Assembly: GCF_024623725.1 (NCBI RefSeq)
Contig: NZ_JANKHG010000017.1
Coordinates: forward strand, 225,265-289,264
Direction: 5' to 3'
Length of the DNA stretch: 64,000 nt
DNA from: Limnobacter parvus
Lineage (GTDB): Bacteria; Pseudomonadota; Gammaproteobacteria; Burkholderiales; Burkholderiaceae_B
The translations under genes and the position numbers were made by a program. Of this stretch, positions 1-12,102 are shown piece by piece; position 1 is the first letter of the stretch, and the number at the start of each line of letters is the position of its first letter. The notes beneath the pieces were generated by a model that did no database searches, was not told where the DNA came from, and was given only the letters and a program-made list of their open reading frames with translations.

Positions 1-123
1 AGTGTGAAGCCGGGCAATGCAAGCGAGATTTTTGCGAAAGAAGACATTGATGGGGGCCTTATTGGAGGTGCAGCTTTGTCTTCTGACGATTTCTCTGGAA
101 TAATACGCGCCGCGAGAGGTTAA
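1..123 (+). CDS. tpiA: Triosephosphate isomerase, C-terminal end (partial)
   Basis: The window opens inside this gene; the last 40 codons and the TAA stop are present. The enzyme interconverts dihydroxyacetone phosphate and glyceraldehyde 3-phosphate in glycolysis. The visible end shows the family's phosphate-binding segment: YGGSVKPGNA-like (only SVKPGNA is inside the window), followed by [10 protein letters not shown] and a final helix. It is followed at once by secG, the usual order in Proteobacteria. The catalytic residues lie outside the window, so only the family can be stated. Confidence 0.93.
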   Translation, partial: SVKPGNASEIFAKEDIDGGLIGGAALSSDDFSGIIRAARG

Positions 124-130
124 ATAATTT

Positions 131-493
131 ATGAGCATTTTCAACACATTTTTGGTAGTGATGCAGATCGTCTCTGCAATCGCTGTGATTGTTCTGGTTT
201 TGTTGCAGCATGGCAAAGGCGCAGACATGGGCGCAGCCTTCGGTAGCGGCTCGTCCGGAAGCCTGTTCGGTGCCACCGGATCAGCAAACTTCCTGAGCCG
301 GGCAACGGGCTTTTGTGCTACAATCTTCCTGCTTTGTACATTGGGTTTGGCCTTTTATTCAAGGGCTGGTGTTGAAGCGGAATCTGGCGGTGTAATGGAA
401 TCCATTCAGGCTTCTCCTGTAGAGGGAACGGCAACCCCTGCAGAGAACAAACCTACTGAGCCCACAACGCCGGTGCAGGATATTCCAAAGTAA
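131..493 (+). CDS. secG: Preprotein translocase subunit SecG
   Basis: This 120-residue inner-membrane protein is the small subunit of the SecYEG protein-export channel. Two hydrophobic segments are visible at about residues 4-25 and 57-76. Between them lies the conserved Gly/Ser-rich loop with GSLFGATGSANFLSRAT. The tail after residue 78 is hydrophilic and rich in Thr, Pro and Glu, as is common in betaproteobacterial SecG. It starts 7 bases after the tpiA stop and ends 7 bases before tRNA-Leu, so tpiA, secG and the tRNA are probably one transcript from which the tRNA is cut. Confidence 0.96.
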   Translation: MSIFNTFLVVMQIVSAIAVIVLVLLQHGKGADMGAAFGSGSSGSLFGATGSANFLSRATGFCATIFLLCTLGLAFYSRAGVEAESGGVMESIQASPVEGTATPAENKPTEPTTPVQDIPK

Positions 494-500
494 TAACTAC

Positions 501-586
501 GCCGACGTGGTGGAATTGGTAGACACGCTATCTTGAGGGGGTAGTGGCCATAGGCTGTACGAGTTCGAGTCTCGTCGTCGGCACCA
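501..586 (+). tRNA. tRNA-Leu (anticodon GAG)
   Basis: The 86-nt sequence folds as a class II tRNA. The acceptor arms GCCGACG (501-507) and CGTCGGC (576-582) pair fully, followed by the discriminator A and an encoded CCA. The anticodon stem CTATC/GGTAG (one T-G pair) holds the loop TTGAGGG with anticodon GAG at 535-537. A long variable arm precedes the T arm with GTTCGAGTC. It resembles the tRNA-Leu(GAG) found after secG in many Proteobacteria. Confidence 0.97.
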
Positions 587-598
587 AAGGTTTAAAAC

Positions 599-633
599 AA
601 AGCCGGTCAAGCATGAAACGACCGGCTTTTTTT
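599..633 (+). terminator. Intrinsic terminator after tRNA-Leu
   Basis: The 8-bp stem AGCCGGTC (601-608) / GACCGGCT (620-627) is followed by a run of T. It closes the tpiA-secG-tRNA unit and separates it from the nuo operon, whose first start codon is 42 bases further on. Confidence 0.9.
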
Positions 634-674
634 CGGACTTATCAAAGACTATTAGGGTTTACACGGGAGTCAGA

Positions 675-1034
675 GTGAATTTAGAGTCTTATTTTCCAGT
701 GTTGTTGTTCATCCTCGTGGGGATCGGTGTAGGCGGTGGCGCCATGCTGGCCGGCCGAGTACTCGCCCCCCATCGCCCAGATGGGCAAAAACTTTCTCCC
801 TACGAGTGTGGTTTTGAAGCGTTTGAAGACGCTCGCATGCAATTTGATGTGCGCTACTACCTCGTTGCTATTCTGTTTATTTTGTTCGATCTTGAAATCG
901 CCTTCCTGTTTCCCTGGGCAGTAGCCTATCGTGAAATTGGCCCGGTCGGTTTTTGGGCAATGATGATTTTCCTTGGTGTTTTGGTGGTGGGTTTCATTTA
1001 CGAATGGACCCGCGGTGCGCTGGACTGGGAATAA
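675..1034 (+). CDS. nuoA: NADH-quinone oxidoreductase subunit A
   Basis: This 119-residue membrane subunit of complex I lies at the quinone-site junction. Three transmembrane helices are visible (about 8-28, 62-84 and 91-111). Between the first two is the conserved loop with SPYECGFE, whose Cys is the family's marker, then [18 protein letters not shown]. The start is GTG, with GGAG about 6 bases upstream. It is the first gene of the nuo operon, after a terminator, so the operon promoter should lie in 634-674; I see no clear consensus there. Confidence 0.96.
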   Translation: MNLESYFPVLLFILVGIGVGGGAMLAGRVLAPHRPDGQKLSPYECGFEAFEDARMQFDVRYYLVAILFILFDLEIAFLFPWAVAYREIGPVGFWAMMIFLGVLVVGFIYEWTRGALDWE

Positions 1035-1076
1035 GCGGGCAATTAGTCGCTCCACTTTTGTGAAGGTAGTAAGCAA

Positions 1077-1553
1077 ATGGGTATTGACGGCGTTTTAAAC
1101 GAAGGTTTTATCACCACCACGGCTGATAAATTGATCAACTGGGGGCGCACGGGCTCGCTTTGGCCGATGACTTTTGGTTTGGCCTGTTGCGCGGTTGAAA
1201 TGATGCATGCAGGGGCAAGTCGTTACGACCTTGACCGCTTTGGCATTATTTTCCGCCCAAGCCCGCGTCAATCCGACCTCATGATTGTAGCGGGCACGCT
1301 GTGCAACAAAATGGCGCCTGCGCTTCGCAAGGTTTACGACCAGATGGCCGAGCCCCGCTGGGTGCTTTCCATGGGTTCCTGTGCGAACGGTGGCGGCTAT
1401 TACCATTACTCCTACTCCGTGGTTCGTGGTTGTGACCGGATTGTTCCTGTTGATGTTTACGTTCCTGGCTGCCCGCCCACCGCGGAAGCCTTGATGTATG
1501 GCTTGCTGCAGTTACAAAACAAAATCAAAACCACTTCAACGATTGCGCGATAA
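1077..1553 (+). CDS. nuoB: NADH-quinone oxidoreductase subunit B
   Basis: This 158-residue peripheral-arm subunit carries the terminal [4Fe-4S] cluster N2, which reduces ubiquinone. The ligands are visible: the tandem pair C37-C38 in GLACCAVE, C102 in GSCANGGG and C132 in PGCPPT. The length is typical of the family. It follows nuoA by 42 bases and precedes nuoC by 12 bases. Confidence 0.97.
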   Translation: MGIDGVLNEGFITTTADKLINWGRTGSLWPMTFGLACCAVEMMHAGASRYDLDRFGIIFRPSPRQSDLMIVAGTLCNKMAPALRKVYDQMAEPRWVLSMGSCANGGGYYHYSYSVVRGCDRIVPVDVYVPGCPPTAEALMYGLLQLQNKIKTTSTIAR

Positions 1554-1565
1554 GGGGATTTGGCC

Positions 1566-2177
1566 ATGACTGAAAATCAATCCCTGAATCTTCAAAAGCT
1601 GAGCAATGATTTGATCGCCGCATTGGGTGATCGAGTCATTGAGTGCAAAATCGCGTTCAATGAAATTAACCTGACAGTGAAAGCAGACTCTTACCTCGAG
1701 GCTTGCACCATTCTTCGTGATGATGAAAACCTGAAGTTCGAGCAGTTGCTAGACCTGTGCGGCGTGGATCGCAGTGAATACGGCAATGAATTGAATGAAT
1801 CGCAGCGTTTTTGGGTGGTTTGCCAACTGCTGTCTGTGTCCAAGAATCAGCGTGTGCGCCTGAAGGTGTGCTGCCCAGATGACGATTTGCCCACCGTGGC
1901 TTCTGTCATCGATGTGTGGTCTTCAGCCAATTGGTACGAGCGTGAAGCGTTTGATTTGTACGGCATCGTATTTGAAGGTCACCCCGACTTGCGTCGCATT
2001 TTGACTGACTATGGTTTTGTGGGTCATCCGTTTCGCAAAGACTTTCCTTTGTCTGGCCACGTTGAGATGCGCTACGACCCTGAACTGGGTCGAGTGGTGT
2101 ACCAGCCGGTCACCATTGAGCCGCGTGAAATTACACCACGCATCATTCGCGAACCTCAATATGGCGGAGCGAAATAA
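1566..2177 (+). CDS. nuoC: NADH-quinone oxidoreductase subunit C
   Basis: This 30-kDa-type subunit of complex I (203 residues) helps join the hydrophilic arm to the membrane arm. The family signature is clear near the C-terminus: a [16 protein letters not shown] segment, then [21 protein letters not shown] chose the ATG at 1566, because GGGG at 1554-1557 gives 8-base spacing. An in-frame TTG at 1560 would be only 2 bases from it. NuoC is separate from NuoD here, unlike the fused enterobacterial form. Confidence 0.96.
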   Translation: MTENQSLNLQKLSNDLIAALGDRVIECKIAFNEINLTVKADSYLEACTILRDDENLKFEQLLDLCGVDRSEYGNELNESQRFWVVCQLLSVSKNQRVRLKVCCPDDDLPTVASVIDVWSSANWYEREAFDLYGIVFEGHPDLRRILTDYGFVGHPFRKDFPLSGHVEMRYDPELGRVVYQPVTIEPREITPRIIREPQYGGAK

Positions 2178-2179
2178 TT

Positions 2180-3433
2180 ATGGCTGAAATTAAAAATTAC
2201 ACCCTGAACTTTGGACCGCAGCACCCGGCCGCGCACGGCGTGTTGCGCCTTGTGCTGGAACTGGATGGTGAAGTGGTTCAACGTGCTGACCCGCACATTG
2301 GTTTGCTGCACCGTGGTACCGAGAAACTGGCTGAACACAAAACCTTCATTCAATCGCTGCCATATATGGACCGTCTCGATTACGTGTCGATGATGTGCAA
2401 TGAGCACGCCTACTGCATGGCGATTGAAAAGCTGTTGAATATTGAAGTACCTGTTCGTGCGCAGTACATCCGCGTGATGTTCGACGAAATTACCCGCATT
2501 TTGAACCACTTATTGTGGTTGGGTGCTCACGGCCTTGACGTGGGCGCCATGGCGGTTTTCCTGTACGCCTTCCGCGAACGCGAAGACCTGATGGATTGCT
2601 ACGAAGCGGTGTCTGGTGCGCGTTTGCATGCAGCATATTTCCGCCCCGGTGGCGTGTACCGTGACCTGCCCGATCGCATGCCTCAGTACAAGCCTTCCAA
2701 GGTGCGTTCATCGAAAAAAGTAGATCAGCTGAACAAGAACCGCCAGGGTTCCCTGCTGGATTTCATTGATGACTTCACGCAGCGTTTCCCGAAGTACGTG
2801 GATGAATATGAAACGCTTTTGACAGACAACCGAATCTGGAAACAGCGTTTGGTGGGCGTGGGTGTGGTAACGCCTGAACGTGCATTGTCCATGGGCTTTA
2901 CGGGCCCAATGTTGCGCGGGTCAGGCATTGCCTGGGATCTGCGCAAGAAGCAGCCCTATGAAGTATACGATCGCTTGGATTTCGACATTCCTGTGGGCAA
3001 AAATGGCGACTGCTATGACCGTTACCTGGTGCGCGTAGAAGAAATGCGCCAGTCAAACAAAATCATCAAGCAGTGTGTGGAATGGTTGCGTGTGAACCCC
3101 GGATCTGTGATGAGCGACAACCACAAGGTGTCGCCACCCAACCGCGTGGACATGAAAACCAATATGGAAGAGTTGATCCACCACTTCAAACTGTTCACTG
3201 AGGGCATGCATGTGCCTGAAGGTGAATCATATGCGGCAGTGGAACATCCCAAAGGCGAGTTTGGAATTTATCTGGTTGCAGACGGTGCAAACAAGCCTTA
3301 TCGCTTGAAAATTCGTGCGCCAGGTTTTGCCCACTTGCAAGGCCTTGATGAAATGTCTCGCGGCCACATGCTGGCCGACGTGGTCACCATCATTGGTACC
3401 CAAGACATCGTGTTCGGTGAAATTGATCGCTAA
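2180..3433 (+). CDS. nuoD: NADH-quinone oxidoreductase subunit D
   Basis: This 417-residue, 49-kDa-type subunit forms the quinone pocket together with NuoB. Hallmarks are [15 protein letters not shown] near the N-terminus, [12 protein letters not shown] shortly after, and the C-terminal [14 protein letters not shown], which matches the end expected of a complete protein. It begins 2 bases after the nuoC stop, so translation is probably coupled. Confidence 0.97.
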   Translation: MAEIKNYTLNFGPQHPAAHGVLRLVLELDGEVVQRADPHIGLLHRGTEKLAEHKTFIQSLPYMDRLDYVSMMCNEHAYCMAIEKLLNIEVPVRAQYIRVMFDEITRILNHLLWLGAHGLDVGAMAVFLYAFREREDLMDCYEAVSGARLHAAYFRPGGVYRDLPDRMPQYKPSKVRSSKKVDQLNKNRQGSLLDFIDDFTQRFPKYVDEYETLLTDNRIWKQRLVGVGVVTPERALSMGFTGPMLRGSGIAWDLRKKQPYEVYDRLDFDIPVGKNGDCYDRYLVRVEEMRQSNKIIKQCVEWLRVNPGSVMSDNHKVSPPNRVDMKTNMEELIHHFKLFTEGMHVPEGESYAAVEHPKGEFGIYLVADGANKPYRLKIRAPGFAHLQGLDEMSRGHMLADVVTIIGTQDIVFGEIDR

Positions 3434-3448
3434 GGATTGAAGAGAATC

Positions 3449-3928
3449 ATGAAGTTGAGCGAAAACGCCTGTCGTCTGATCGACAAAGAACTGAAGAAAT
3501 ATCCGGCTGACCAAAAGATTTCTGCGGTCATGGCGGGCTTGCGCATTGTGCAGGTGGAATTGGGCTGGTTGTCCAGCGAAGCCATTGAGGCTGTGGCCAA
3601 TTATCTTGAAATTCAACCAATTGCAGCCTATGAAGTGGCGACGTTTTACAACATGTACGACACCAAAAAAGTCGGCAAGTCAAAAATTGTGGTGTGCACC
3701 AACCTGCCGTGCGCCTTGTCGGGCGGCACGGATGCGGCTGAGTACCTGAAGAAAAAGCTGGGTATTGGTTACAACGAAACGACCCAGGACGGCCTGTTCA
3801 CCTTGAAAGAAGGTGAATGCATGGGCGCCTGTGGCGATTCCCCAGTGATGTTGGTGAACAATCACCGCATGTGCAGTTTCATGAGCAACGAGAAAATCGA
3901 TGCGCTGGTAGAGGAGTTGAAGTTATGA
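3449..3928 (+). CDS. nuoE: NADH-quinone oxidoreductase subunit E
   Basis: This 159-residue subunit has a thioredoxin-like fold and binds the [2Fe-2S] cluster N1a. The four ligands are C83 and C88 (CTNLPC) and C124 and C128 (ECMGAC). The ATG at 3449 has AAGAGA just upstream. An in-frame TTG at 3437 would add four residues and sits too close to the nuoD stop to have its own ribosome binding site. The stop overlaps the nuoF start as ATGA. Confidence 0.95.
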   Translation: MKLSENACRLIDKELKKYPADQKISAVMAGLRIVQVELGWLSSEAIEAVANYLEIQPIAAYEVATFYNMYDTKKVGKSKIVVCTNLPCALSGGTDAAEYLKKKLGIGYNETTQDGLFTLKEGECMGACGDSPVMLVNNHRMCSFMSNEKIDALVEELKL

Positions 3929-5220
3929 CTTGTTTGCATGGACGACACATTAACCCGGTTATTTTGGCTGGTCTCGATGGCACCAACTGGGACCTGAAAG
4001 GTTACGAGGCTCGTGGTGGCTACAAAGCCCTGCGCAAGATTCTGACCGAAGGTATTTCGCAGGAAGATGTGATTGCAGAAGTGAAAAAATCTGCCTTGCG
4101 TGGTCGCGGAGGCGCGGGCTTCCCCACGGGCTTGAAGTGGAGCTTCATGCCACGCCAGTTTCCAGGCCAGAAGTATTTGGCTTGCAATTCGGATGAAGGC
4201 GAACCCGGCACATTCAAAGACCGCGATATTCTGCGCTACAACCCCCATTCCGTGATCGAAGGCATGGCCATTGCCGCCTACGCGATGGGAATCAGCGTGG
4301 GTTACAACTACATTCACGGCGAAATTTGGGAAACCTATGAGCGCTTTGAAGAGGCGTTGGAGCAGGCACGTGCAGCGGGCTACCTGGGCGACAGCATCAT
4401 GGGCTCGACTTTCAATTTCGAGTTGCACGCACACCAGGGTTATGGCGCTTACATTTGCGGTGAAGAAACTGCCTTGATTGAATCGATTGAAGGCAAGAAG
4501 GGCCAGCCACGTTTCAAGCCGCCATTCCCGGCTTCTTACGGCATTTACGGCAAGCCCACTACAATCAACAACACTGAAACATTTGCTGCGGTGCCGTTCA
4601 TTATTCAAAACGGTGGCGATTGGTTCTTGGAATTGGGCAAGCCCAACAACGGCGGCACAAAGATTTTCTCGATTTCTGGCGATGTCGAAAGGCCTGGCAA
4701 TTACGAAATTCCTTTGGGAACCCCCTTTTCAACCTTGCTTGAAATGGCGGGTGGCATGAAAGGTGGCCGGAAAATCAAGGCAGTTATTCCCGGTGGTTCA
4801 TCAATGCCGGTATTGCCTGGCGACGTAATGATGGCCACTGACATGGACTACGACTCCATTGCCAAAGCAGGTTCCATGCTGGGTTCAGGCGCAGTAATTG
4901 TGATGGACGAAACACGTTGCATGGTGAAAAGCCTTTTGCGCCTTTCTTATTTTTACTACGAAGAAAGCTGTGGACAGTGCACGCCCTGCCGCGAAGGCAC
5001 GGGTTGGTTGTACCGAATCGTGAATCGTATTGAGCACGGTGAAGGTCGTCCGGAAGATTTGGACATGTTGAACTCGATTGCTGACAACATTCAGGGCCGC
5101 ACAATTTGCGCTTTGGGCGATGCTGCGGCCATGCCGGTTCGCGCTTTCCTGAAGCATTTCCATGAAGAATTTGAGCATCACATCACACACAAGTCGTGCA
5201 TTGTGCCGTCTTACGTTTGA
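3925..5220 (+). CDS. nuoF: NADH-quinone oxidoreductase subunit F
   Basis: This 431-residue subunit holds the NADH site, FMN and a [4Fe-4S] cluster. Visible motifs are [13 protein letters not shown] (about 60-72, FMN/NADH binding), [25 protein letters not shown], and the cluster ligands C349, C352 and C355 ([14 protein letters not shown]) with C395 (TICALGD). The start is the ATG at 3925 inside the nuoE stop, with GAGGAG at 3911-3916. The frame stays open further upstream inside nuoE, but that extension is not homologous to NuoF. Confidence 0.97.
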   Translation: MTCLHGRHINPVILAGLDGTNWDLKGYEARGGYKALRKILTEGISQEDVIAEVKKSALRGRGGAGFPTGLKWSFMPRQFPGQKYLACNSDEGEPGTFKDRDILRYNPHSVIEGMAIAAYAMGISVGYNYIHGEIWETYERFEEALEQARAAGYLGDSIMGSTFNFELHAHQGYGAYICGEETALIESIEGKKGQPRFKPPFPASYGIYGKPTTINNTETFAAVPFIIQNGGDWFLELGKPNNGGTKIFSISGDVERPGNYEIPLGTPFSTLLEMAGGMKGGRKIKAVIPGGSSMPVLPGDVMMATDMDYDSIAKAGSMLGSGAVIVMDETRCMVKSLLRLSYFYYEESCGQCTPCREGTGWLYRIVNRIEHGEGRPEDLDMLNSIADNIQGRTICALGDAAAMPVRAFLKHFHEEFEHHITHKSCIVPSYV

Positions 5221-5240
5221 TTCCCTGCGGGTAGATACAA

Positions 5241-7517
5241 ATGGTTGAATTAGAGATTGATGGCGTAAAAGTTGAAGTGGCTGAAGGCAGCATGCTGATT
5301 ACTGCTGCTGAACAGGCGGGCAGCTATGTACCGCACTTTTGCTATCACAAAAAGTTGTCGATTGCAGCGAACTGCCGCATGTGCCTAGTCGATGTAGAAA
5401 AGGCGCCCAAGCCTTTGCCTGCATGCGCCACGCCTGTGTCGCCAGGCATGATCGTTCGCACCAAATCCGAGAAAGCGATAAGCGCCCAGAAAAGCGTGAT
5501 GGAATTCTTGTTGATTAACCACCCGCTGGACTGCCCCATTTGCGATCAGGGTGGCGAGTGCCAGTTGCAAGACCTGTCCGTGGGCTATGGCGGCGTAGCA
5601 TCTCGCTACCAAGAAGAAAAGCGTGTGGTGTTTTTCAAAGACATTGGTCCGCTTGTGTCTGCAAAAGAAATGAGCCGCTGCATTCACTGTACCCGTTGTG
5701 TGCGCTTTGGTCAGGAAGTGGCCGGCATCATGGAATTGGGCATGGCCAATCGTGGTGAACACTCCGAGATTTTGAGTTTCGTTGGCGATTCTGTCGATTC
5801 AGAATTGTCAGGCAACATGATCGACATTTGCCCGGTGGGCGCTTTGACCTCTAAGCCATTCCGCTATCAAGCCCGCACTTGGGAAATGGCCCGCCGCAAG
5901 TCGGTTGCCCCCCACGACAGCCTGGGTTCCAACGTGGTAGTACAGGTGAAGGCCGACAAGGTCATGCGAATCGTTCCTCAGGAAAATGAAAGCATTAACG
6001 AGTGCTGGATTTCTGATCGTGACCGCTTCAGCTACGAAGGTCTGCTGGCGGCAGACCGCCTTACCGAACCCATGATCAAGAAAAACGGCCAGTGGGTGAC
6101 CACTGATTGGCAAACCGCATTGAACGTGGTGTTCGAAGGCTTGAAAAAAGCGCGCCGTGAATCAACCGACCTGAACAGTATTGCCATGCTGATTTCGCCG
6201 AACAGCACCTTCGAGGAAATGGCTTTGGCCAAAGCCTTGATGGACGGCATGGGTTCGACCAGCATTGATGCGGGCCTTCGCCATGGTGCGAATTTGAATT
6301 TGACCGGTGCAATGCCTTGGTTGGGCGCGTCGGTTCAACAGGTGGCCGATGCGGAATCTATTGTTGTAGTCGGTTCCGACCCCCGCAATGACCAACCCTT
6401 GCTAACCCAGCGTATTCGCCAGGCTGCAAAGCAGGGCGCGCGCGTGTTGGTTGTCAATGCTGGTGGACTTGACTCCTTGATGCCCAAAGCAGTGTGGTTG
6501 ATGTCGGCGCCATCCATGTGGGCAGACACCCTGCATCACAAAGCTGTGGCTGATGCACTGAATGCGTCAGAGGGTGGCAAATTTGTGTTGATTGGTCAGC
6601 AGGCTCTGATGAGCCCGTTTGCAGGTCAGATTGTGGCCAAGGCCGCTGAACTGGCTAAGTCAACTGGCGCCACTTTGGGCTTCCTGGGCGATGGTGCCAA
6701 CTGGGTAGGTTCATTTGTTGCGGGTGTTCAAGCCAGTGCAAATGGCGGTAAAAACGTTCAAGCCATGTTGGCCGGTCAAGCCAAGGCCGCCATCGTGTTT
6801 GGTGCCGAGCCTGATCTGGATTGTGTTGAAGGCTCCAAGGTGTTGCGTGGTCTTATCGATGCCGAGTTTGTGGTGCAGGCCAGTGCCTTTGTGGGCAATG
6901 CCAAGCAGTATGCAGACGTGTTGCTGCCGATTGCACCCAGCACCGAAACTTCCGGCACCTTCATTAACATTGCGGGCACTCCGCAAACCTTCAAAGCGGC
7001 CGTGCGCCCCTTGGGTGAAACTCGTCCAGGCTGGAAAGTGCTGCGTGTTTTAGGCAATTTGTTGGGGCTGGAAAATTTCGAATTCAACAGTTCAGAAGAA
7101 GTGCTGAGTGCTTTCATGCCTGCTGATTTACCAGCGCGATTGAACAACAGCCTGCCGGAGCAAACCGTGACCGGTGTTGATCTGAATGGCAAGCTTGAAC
7201 TGGCTGCTTATGCGCCAATTTACGACACTGATTCCGTGGTTCGACGTGCTGATTCCTTGCGTAAAACCAAAGCAGCAAAACCCGCTTTGGCACAAATTAG
7301 CGCGCAAACTGCTGAAGCGTTGGGTTTGAACACAGGCGATAAAATTCAATTGACAGACTCCGAGGGCGGCACCTTGCAAGCTGCAGTATTTGTGAACAAG
7401 AACATTGCAGACAATACCGTGCTGGTACCAATGGGCCGCATTGAAACGCAAAGCCTGCGCACCGTGTTTGGTGGTGCAACGGTTGAAGCAGTTGTGGCTG
7501 ACGAGGTGCAGGCATGA
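5241..7517 (+). CDS. nuoG: NADH-quinone oxidoreductase subunit G
   Basis: This 758-residue subunit is the largest of the peripheral arm. The N-terminal ferredoxin domain shows C34, C45, C48 and C62 for a [2Fe-2S] cluster. It is followed by the cluster motifs [25 protein letters not shown] and DICPVGAL. The remainder is the molybdopterin-oxidoreductase-like domain, which in complex I has no cofactor. The stop overlaps the nuoH start (ATGA at 7514-7517). Confidence 0.97.
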   Translation: MVELEIDGVKVEVAEGSMLITAAEQAGSYVPHFCYHKKLSIAANCRMCLVDVEKAPKPLPACATPVSPGMIVRTKSEKAISAQKSVMEFLLINHPLDCPICDQGGECQLQDLSVGYGGVASRYQEEKRVVFFKDIGPLVSAKEMSRCIHCTRCVRFGQEVAGIMELGMANRGEHSEILSFVGDSVDSELSGNMIDICPVGALTSKPFRYQARTWEMARRKSVAPHDSLGSNVVVQVKADKVMRIVPQENESINECWISDRDRFSYEGLLAADRLTEPMIKKNGQWVTTDWQTALNVVFEGLKKARRESTDLNSIAMLISPNSTFEEMALAKALMDGMGSTSIDAGLRHGANLNLTGAMPWLGASVQQVADAESIVVVGSDPRNDQPLLTQRIRQAAKQGARVLVVNAGGLDSLMPKAVWLMSAPSMWADTLHHKAVADALNASEGGKFVLIGQQALMSPFAGQIVAKAAELAKSTGATLGFLGDGANWVGSFVAGVQASANGGKNVQAMLAGQAKAAIVFGAEPDLDCVEGSKVLRGLIDAEFVVQASAFVGNAKQYADVLLPIAPSTETSGTFINIAGTPQTFKAAVRPLGETRPGWKVLRVLGNLLGLENFEFNSSEEVLSAFMPADLPARLNNSLPEQTVTGVDLNGKLELAAYAPIYDTDSVVRRADSLRKTKAAKPALAQISAQTAEALGLNTGDKIQLTDSEGGTLQAAVFVNKNIADNTVLVPMGRIETQSLRTVFGGATVEAVVADEVQA

Positions 7518-8581
7518 GTTCACCGGTTGAAATGATCACCACCTTTGGTGCTGATTTGCTGGGCCCCGCCTGGGTGCCTGTCTGGACCTTGGTCAAAATT
7601 TTGTGCATCACCCTGCCGCTGTTGGGCTTGGTTGCCTACCTTACCTACTGGGAACGTAAAATGATTGGCCGCATGCACATTCGCATGGGTCCAAGTTATG
7701 TGGGCCCCATGGGCTTGCTGCAGCCAATTGCCGATGCGGTCAAGATGATGTTCAAGGAAATCATCGTGCCGATGAACGCAAACAAAGGGCTGTTCATCAT
7801 TGCGCCGATCATGACCATCATGCCCGCGCTTGCGGCTTGGGCCGTAATTCCATTTGGGCCCGAAACTGTGTTGGCCAATGTGAATGCGGGCTTGTTGTAC
7901 CTGATGGCGATTACTTCGCTGGAAGTGTATGGGGTGATCATTGCGGGTTGGGCCTCCAACTCCAAATACGCTTTCCTGGCGGCCATGCGTGCGTCTGCGC
8001 AAATGGTCTCTTATGAATTGGCGATTGGTTTTGTGCTGGTCACCGTGTTGTTGGTGGCGGGCAGTTTGAACATGACAGACATTGTCATGACGCAAACCAC
8101 AGGTCAATTTGCTGACATGGGCCTGAACTTCTTGTCTTGGAATTGGTTGCCTTTGTTGCCCTTGGTGGTGATTTACATGATTTCAGCAGTTGCTGAAACA
8201 AACCGTCATCCGTTTGACGTCGTGGAAGGCGAGTCTGAAATTGTGGCTGGCCACATGGTTGAATATTCAGGCATGACTTTCGCGGTGTTCTTCCTAGCCG
8301 AATACGCCAACATGATTTTGTTGTCGTGTCTGGCAGCAATCATGTTCTTTGGTGGTTGGGACGCACCTGTCGCCTTCCTGGAATTCATTCCGGGCTGGAT
8401 CTGGCTGGGCCTGAAAACCTTCTTGCTGGTGTCCATGTTCATCTGGTTCCGCGCCTCATTCCCGCGTTACCGCTACGACCAAATCATGCGTTTGGGCTGG
8501 AAGGTGTTCATTCCGCTGACCCTGGTTTGGCTGGTGGTGGTTGCAGCCTGGATGCAGACCCCCTGGAACATCTGGAATTAA
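7514..8581 (+). CDS. nuoH: NADH-quinone oxidoreductase subunit H
   Basis: This 355-residue polytopic membrane subunit forms part of the quinone channel. About eight hydrophobic helices are visible. Conserved segments include [16 protein letters not shown] with [11 protein letters not shown], the charged [16 protein letters not shown] loop next to the quinone chamber, and the [19 protein letters not shown] segment near the end. It overlaps nuoG by 4 bases. Confidence 0.97.
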   Translation: MSSPVEMITTFGADLLGPAWVPVWTLVKILCITLPLLGLVAYLTYWERKMIGRMHIRMGPSYVGPMGLLQPIADAVKMMFKEIIVPMNANKGLFIIAPIMTIMPALAAWAVIPFGPETVLANVNAGLLYLMAITSLEVYGVIIAGWASNSKYAFLAAMRASAQMVSYELAIGFVLVTVLLVAGSLNMTDIVMTQTTGQFADMGLNFLSWNWLPLLPLVVIYMISAVAETNRHPFDVVEGESEIVAGHMVEYSGMTFAVFFLAEYANMILLSCLAAIMFFGGWDAPVAFLEFIPGWIWLGLKTFLLVSMFIWFRASFPRYRYDQIMRLGWKVFIPLTLVWLVVVAAWMQTPWNIWN

Positions 8582-8594
8582 CTGAGAGCGAACC

Positions 8595-9086
8595 ATGTTT
8601 CAAGTTGTTAAAGAGTTTTTGAACAGTCTGCTGTTGCGCGAAATGCTGAAGGGCATGGCGTTGACCATGAGCTACATGTTCACCCAGCCAATCACCGTGC
8701 TGTACCCAATGGAAAAAACGCCGATGTCGCCACGCTTTCGTGGATTACATGCGCTGCGTCGCTATGAAAACGGGGAAGAGCGCTGCATCGCCTGTAAATT
8801 GTGCGAAGCAGTGTGCCCTGCTATGGCCATTACCATTGAGTCTGAGCAGCGTGAAGACGGTTCGCGTCGCACCAGCCGTTACGACATTGATTTGACCAAG
8901 TGTATTTTCTGCGGCTTTTGTGAAGAATCTTGCCCAGTCGACTCGATTGTTGAAACGCACATTCACGAGTATCACGGTGAAAAGCGTGGTGACTTGTACT
9001 TCACCAAGGAAATGTTGCTGGCCGTGGGTGACCGTTATGAGGCTGAAATTGCAGCCAACCGCGAAGCCGATGCGGCTTACCGTTAA
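8595..9086 (+). CDS. nuoI: NADH-quinone oxidoreductase subunit I
   Basis: This 163-residue subunit carries the two [4Fe-4S] clusters N6a and N6b. The two 8Fe-ferredoxin motifs are complete: C64, C67, C70 and C74 ([12 protein letters not shown]) and C103, C106, C109 and C113 ([12 protein letters not shown]). An amphipathic N-terminal stretch (about 1-35) should lie on the membrane. It sits 13 bases after nuoH. Confidence 0.97.
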   Translation: MFQVVKEFLNSLLLREMLKGMALTMSYMFTQPITVLYPMEKTPMSPRFRGLHALRRYENGEERCIACKLCEAVCPAMAITIESEQREDGSRRTSRYDIDLTKCIFCGFCEESCPVDSIVETHIHEYHGEKRGDLYFTKEMLLAVGDRYEAEIAANREADAAYR

Positions 9087-9116
9087 CTTGAAACAAAACT
9101 TAAAAGACTCAATTTC

Positions 9117-9749
9117 ATGGATGCAATAACCGGCTTTTTCTATGTGTTCGCCGCCATTCTGGTGTTTGCAGCGTTGCGTGTAATTACTGCGGGCAATGCG
9201 GTTCACGCTGCGTTGTATCTGGTGCTTTCTTTCTTCTCGGCTTCTGCCTTGTGGATGTTGCTTGAAGCAGAATTTCTGGCCATTACCCTTGTGTTGGTTT
9301 ACGTGGGTGCTGTGATGGTGTTGTTCCTGTTTGTGGTCATGATGGTGGATGTGAACATGGACAAGGTGCGCGCGGGGTTCTGGAAAAACCTGCCGGTCGC
9401 TGCGATTGTCGGTTCCCTGATCGCGTTTCAAATGTCTGTGGTGTTATTGCGTGGCTTTTGGGACCCAAATCTGGAAGTGCCTGAACAGGCAGCCAACAAC
9501 ACAGTGGCTCTGGGTGTATTGCTTTACACCGAGTATCTATACCCCTTCGAGGTCGCGGCGTTGATTTTGCTGGTTGCGATGGTGGCTGCGATTGCACTAA
9601 CCCTGCGTAAACGCAAAGACACCAAGGGGCAGGTGCCCTCCGACCAGGTTCGTGTGAAGTCGACAGACCGCGTGAAGCTGGTCAGCATGCCAGCCGACCT
9701 TGACCGCAAACAAACAAAAAGCGAGACCCCCAGTGGTCCCAAAGCCTGA
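9117..9749 (+). CDS. nuoJ: NADH-quinone oxidoreductase subunit J
   Basis: This 210-residue membrane-arm subunit has about five hydrophobic helices. The conserved third helix runs from FLAITLVLVYVGAVMVLFLF, the region with a pi-bulge in known structures. The last 45 residues are hydrophilic and strongly charged. No good ribosome binding site precedes the ATG, so it may depend on translation from upstream. Confidence 0.95.
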   Translation: MDAITGFFYVFAAILVFAALRVITAGNAVHAALYLVLSFFSASALWMLLEAEFLAITLVLVYVGAVMVLFLFVVMMVDVNMDKVRAGFWKNLPVAAIVGSLIAFQMSVVLLRGFWDPNLEVPEQAANNTVALGVLLYTEYLYPFEVAALILLVAMVAAIALTLRKRKDTKGQVPSDQVRVKSTDRVKLVSMPADLDRKQTKSETPSGPKA

Positions 9750-9765
9750 ACGGGAATAAACAACA

Positions 9766-10071
9766 ATGATTTCACTGTCTCATTACCTCGTGCTGGGCGC
9801 GATATTGTTTTCAATCAGCGTGATCGGGATTTTCCTGAACCGCAAAAATTTGATTGTGATTCTGATGGCCATCGAGCTGATGCTGCTGGCGGTCAACATG
9901 AACTTCGTTGCCTTTTCCCACTTCCTGGGCGATTTGTCCGGGCAGTTATTCGTTTTCTTCATTCTTACAGTGGCTGCTGCCGAGTCTGCAATTGGCTTGG
10001 CAATATTGGTGGTCCTTTTCCGCAACATGAATTCAATCAATGTCGAAGACCTCGACCAACTAAAGGGGTAA
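9766..10071 (+). CDS. nuoK: NADH-quinone oxidoreductase subunit K
   Basis: This 101-residue subunit has three transmembrane helices. The conserved acidic residues in helices two and three, expected in the proton path, are present in [14 protein letters not shown] and [13 protein letters not shown]. It is related to MrpC of cation antiporters. The gene ends 6 bases before nuoL. Confidence 0.97.
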   Translation: MISLSHYLVLGAILFSISVIGIFLNRKNLIVILMAIELMLLAVNMNFVAFSHFLGDLSGQLFVFFILTVAAAESAIGLAILVVLFRNMNSINVEDLDQLKG

Positions 10072-10077
10072 GCGCGA

Positions 10078-12063
<1,986 letters not shown>

Positions 12064-12102
12064 ACAAGGCGGAACTTCGGTTCTTACGATCGGAAAATAT
12101 CA

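Noticed and set aside
8745-9431. Open frame of 228 codons on the minus strand
   Set aside because: It is antisense to nuoI and nuoJ; both of those show full family motifs.
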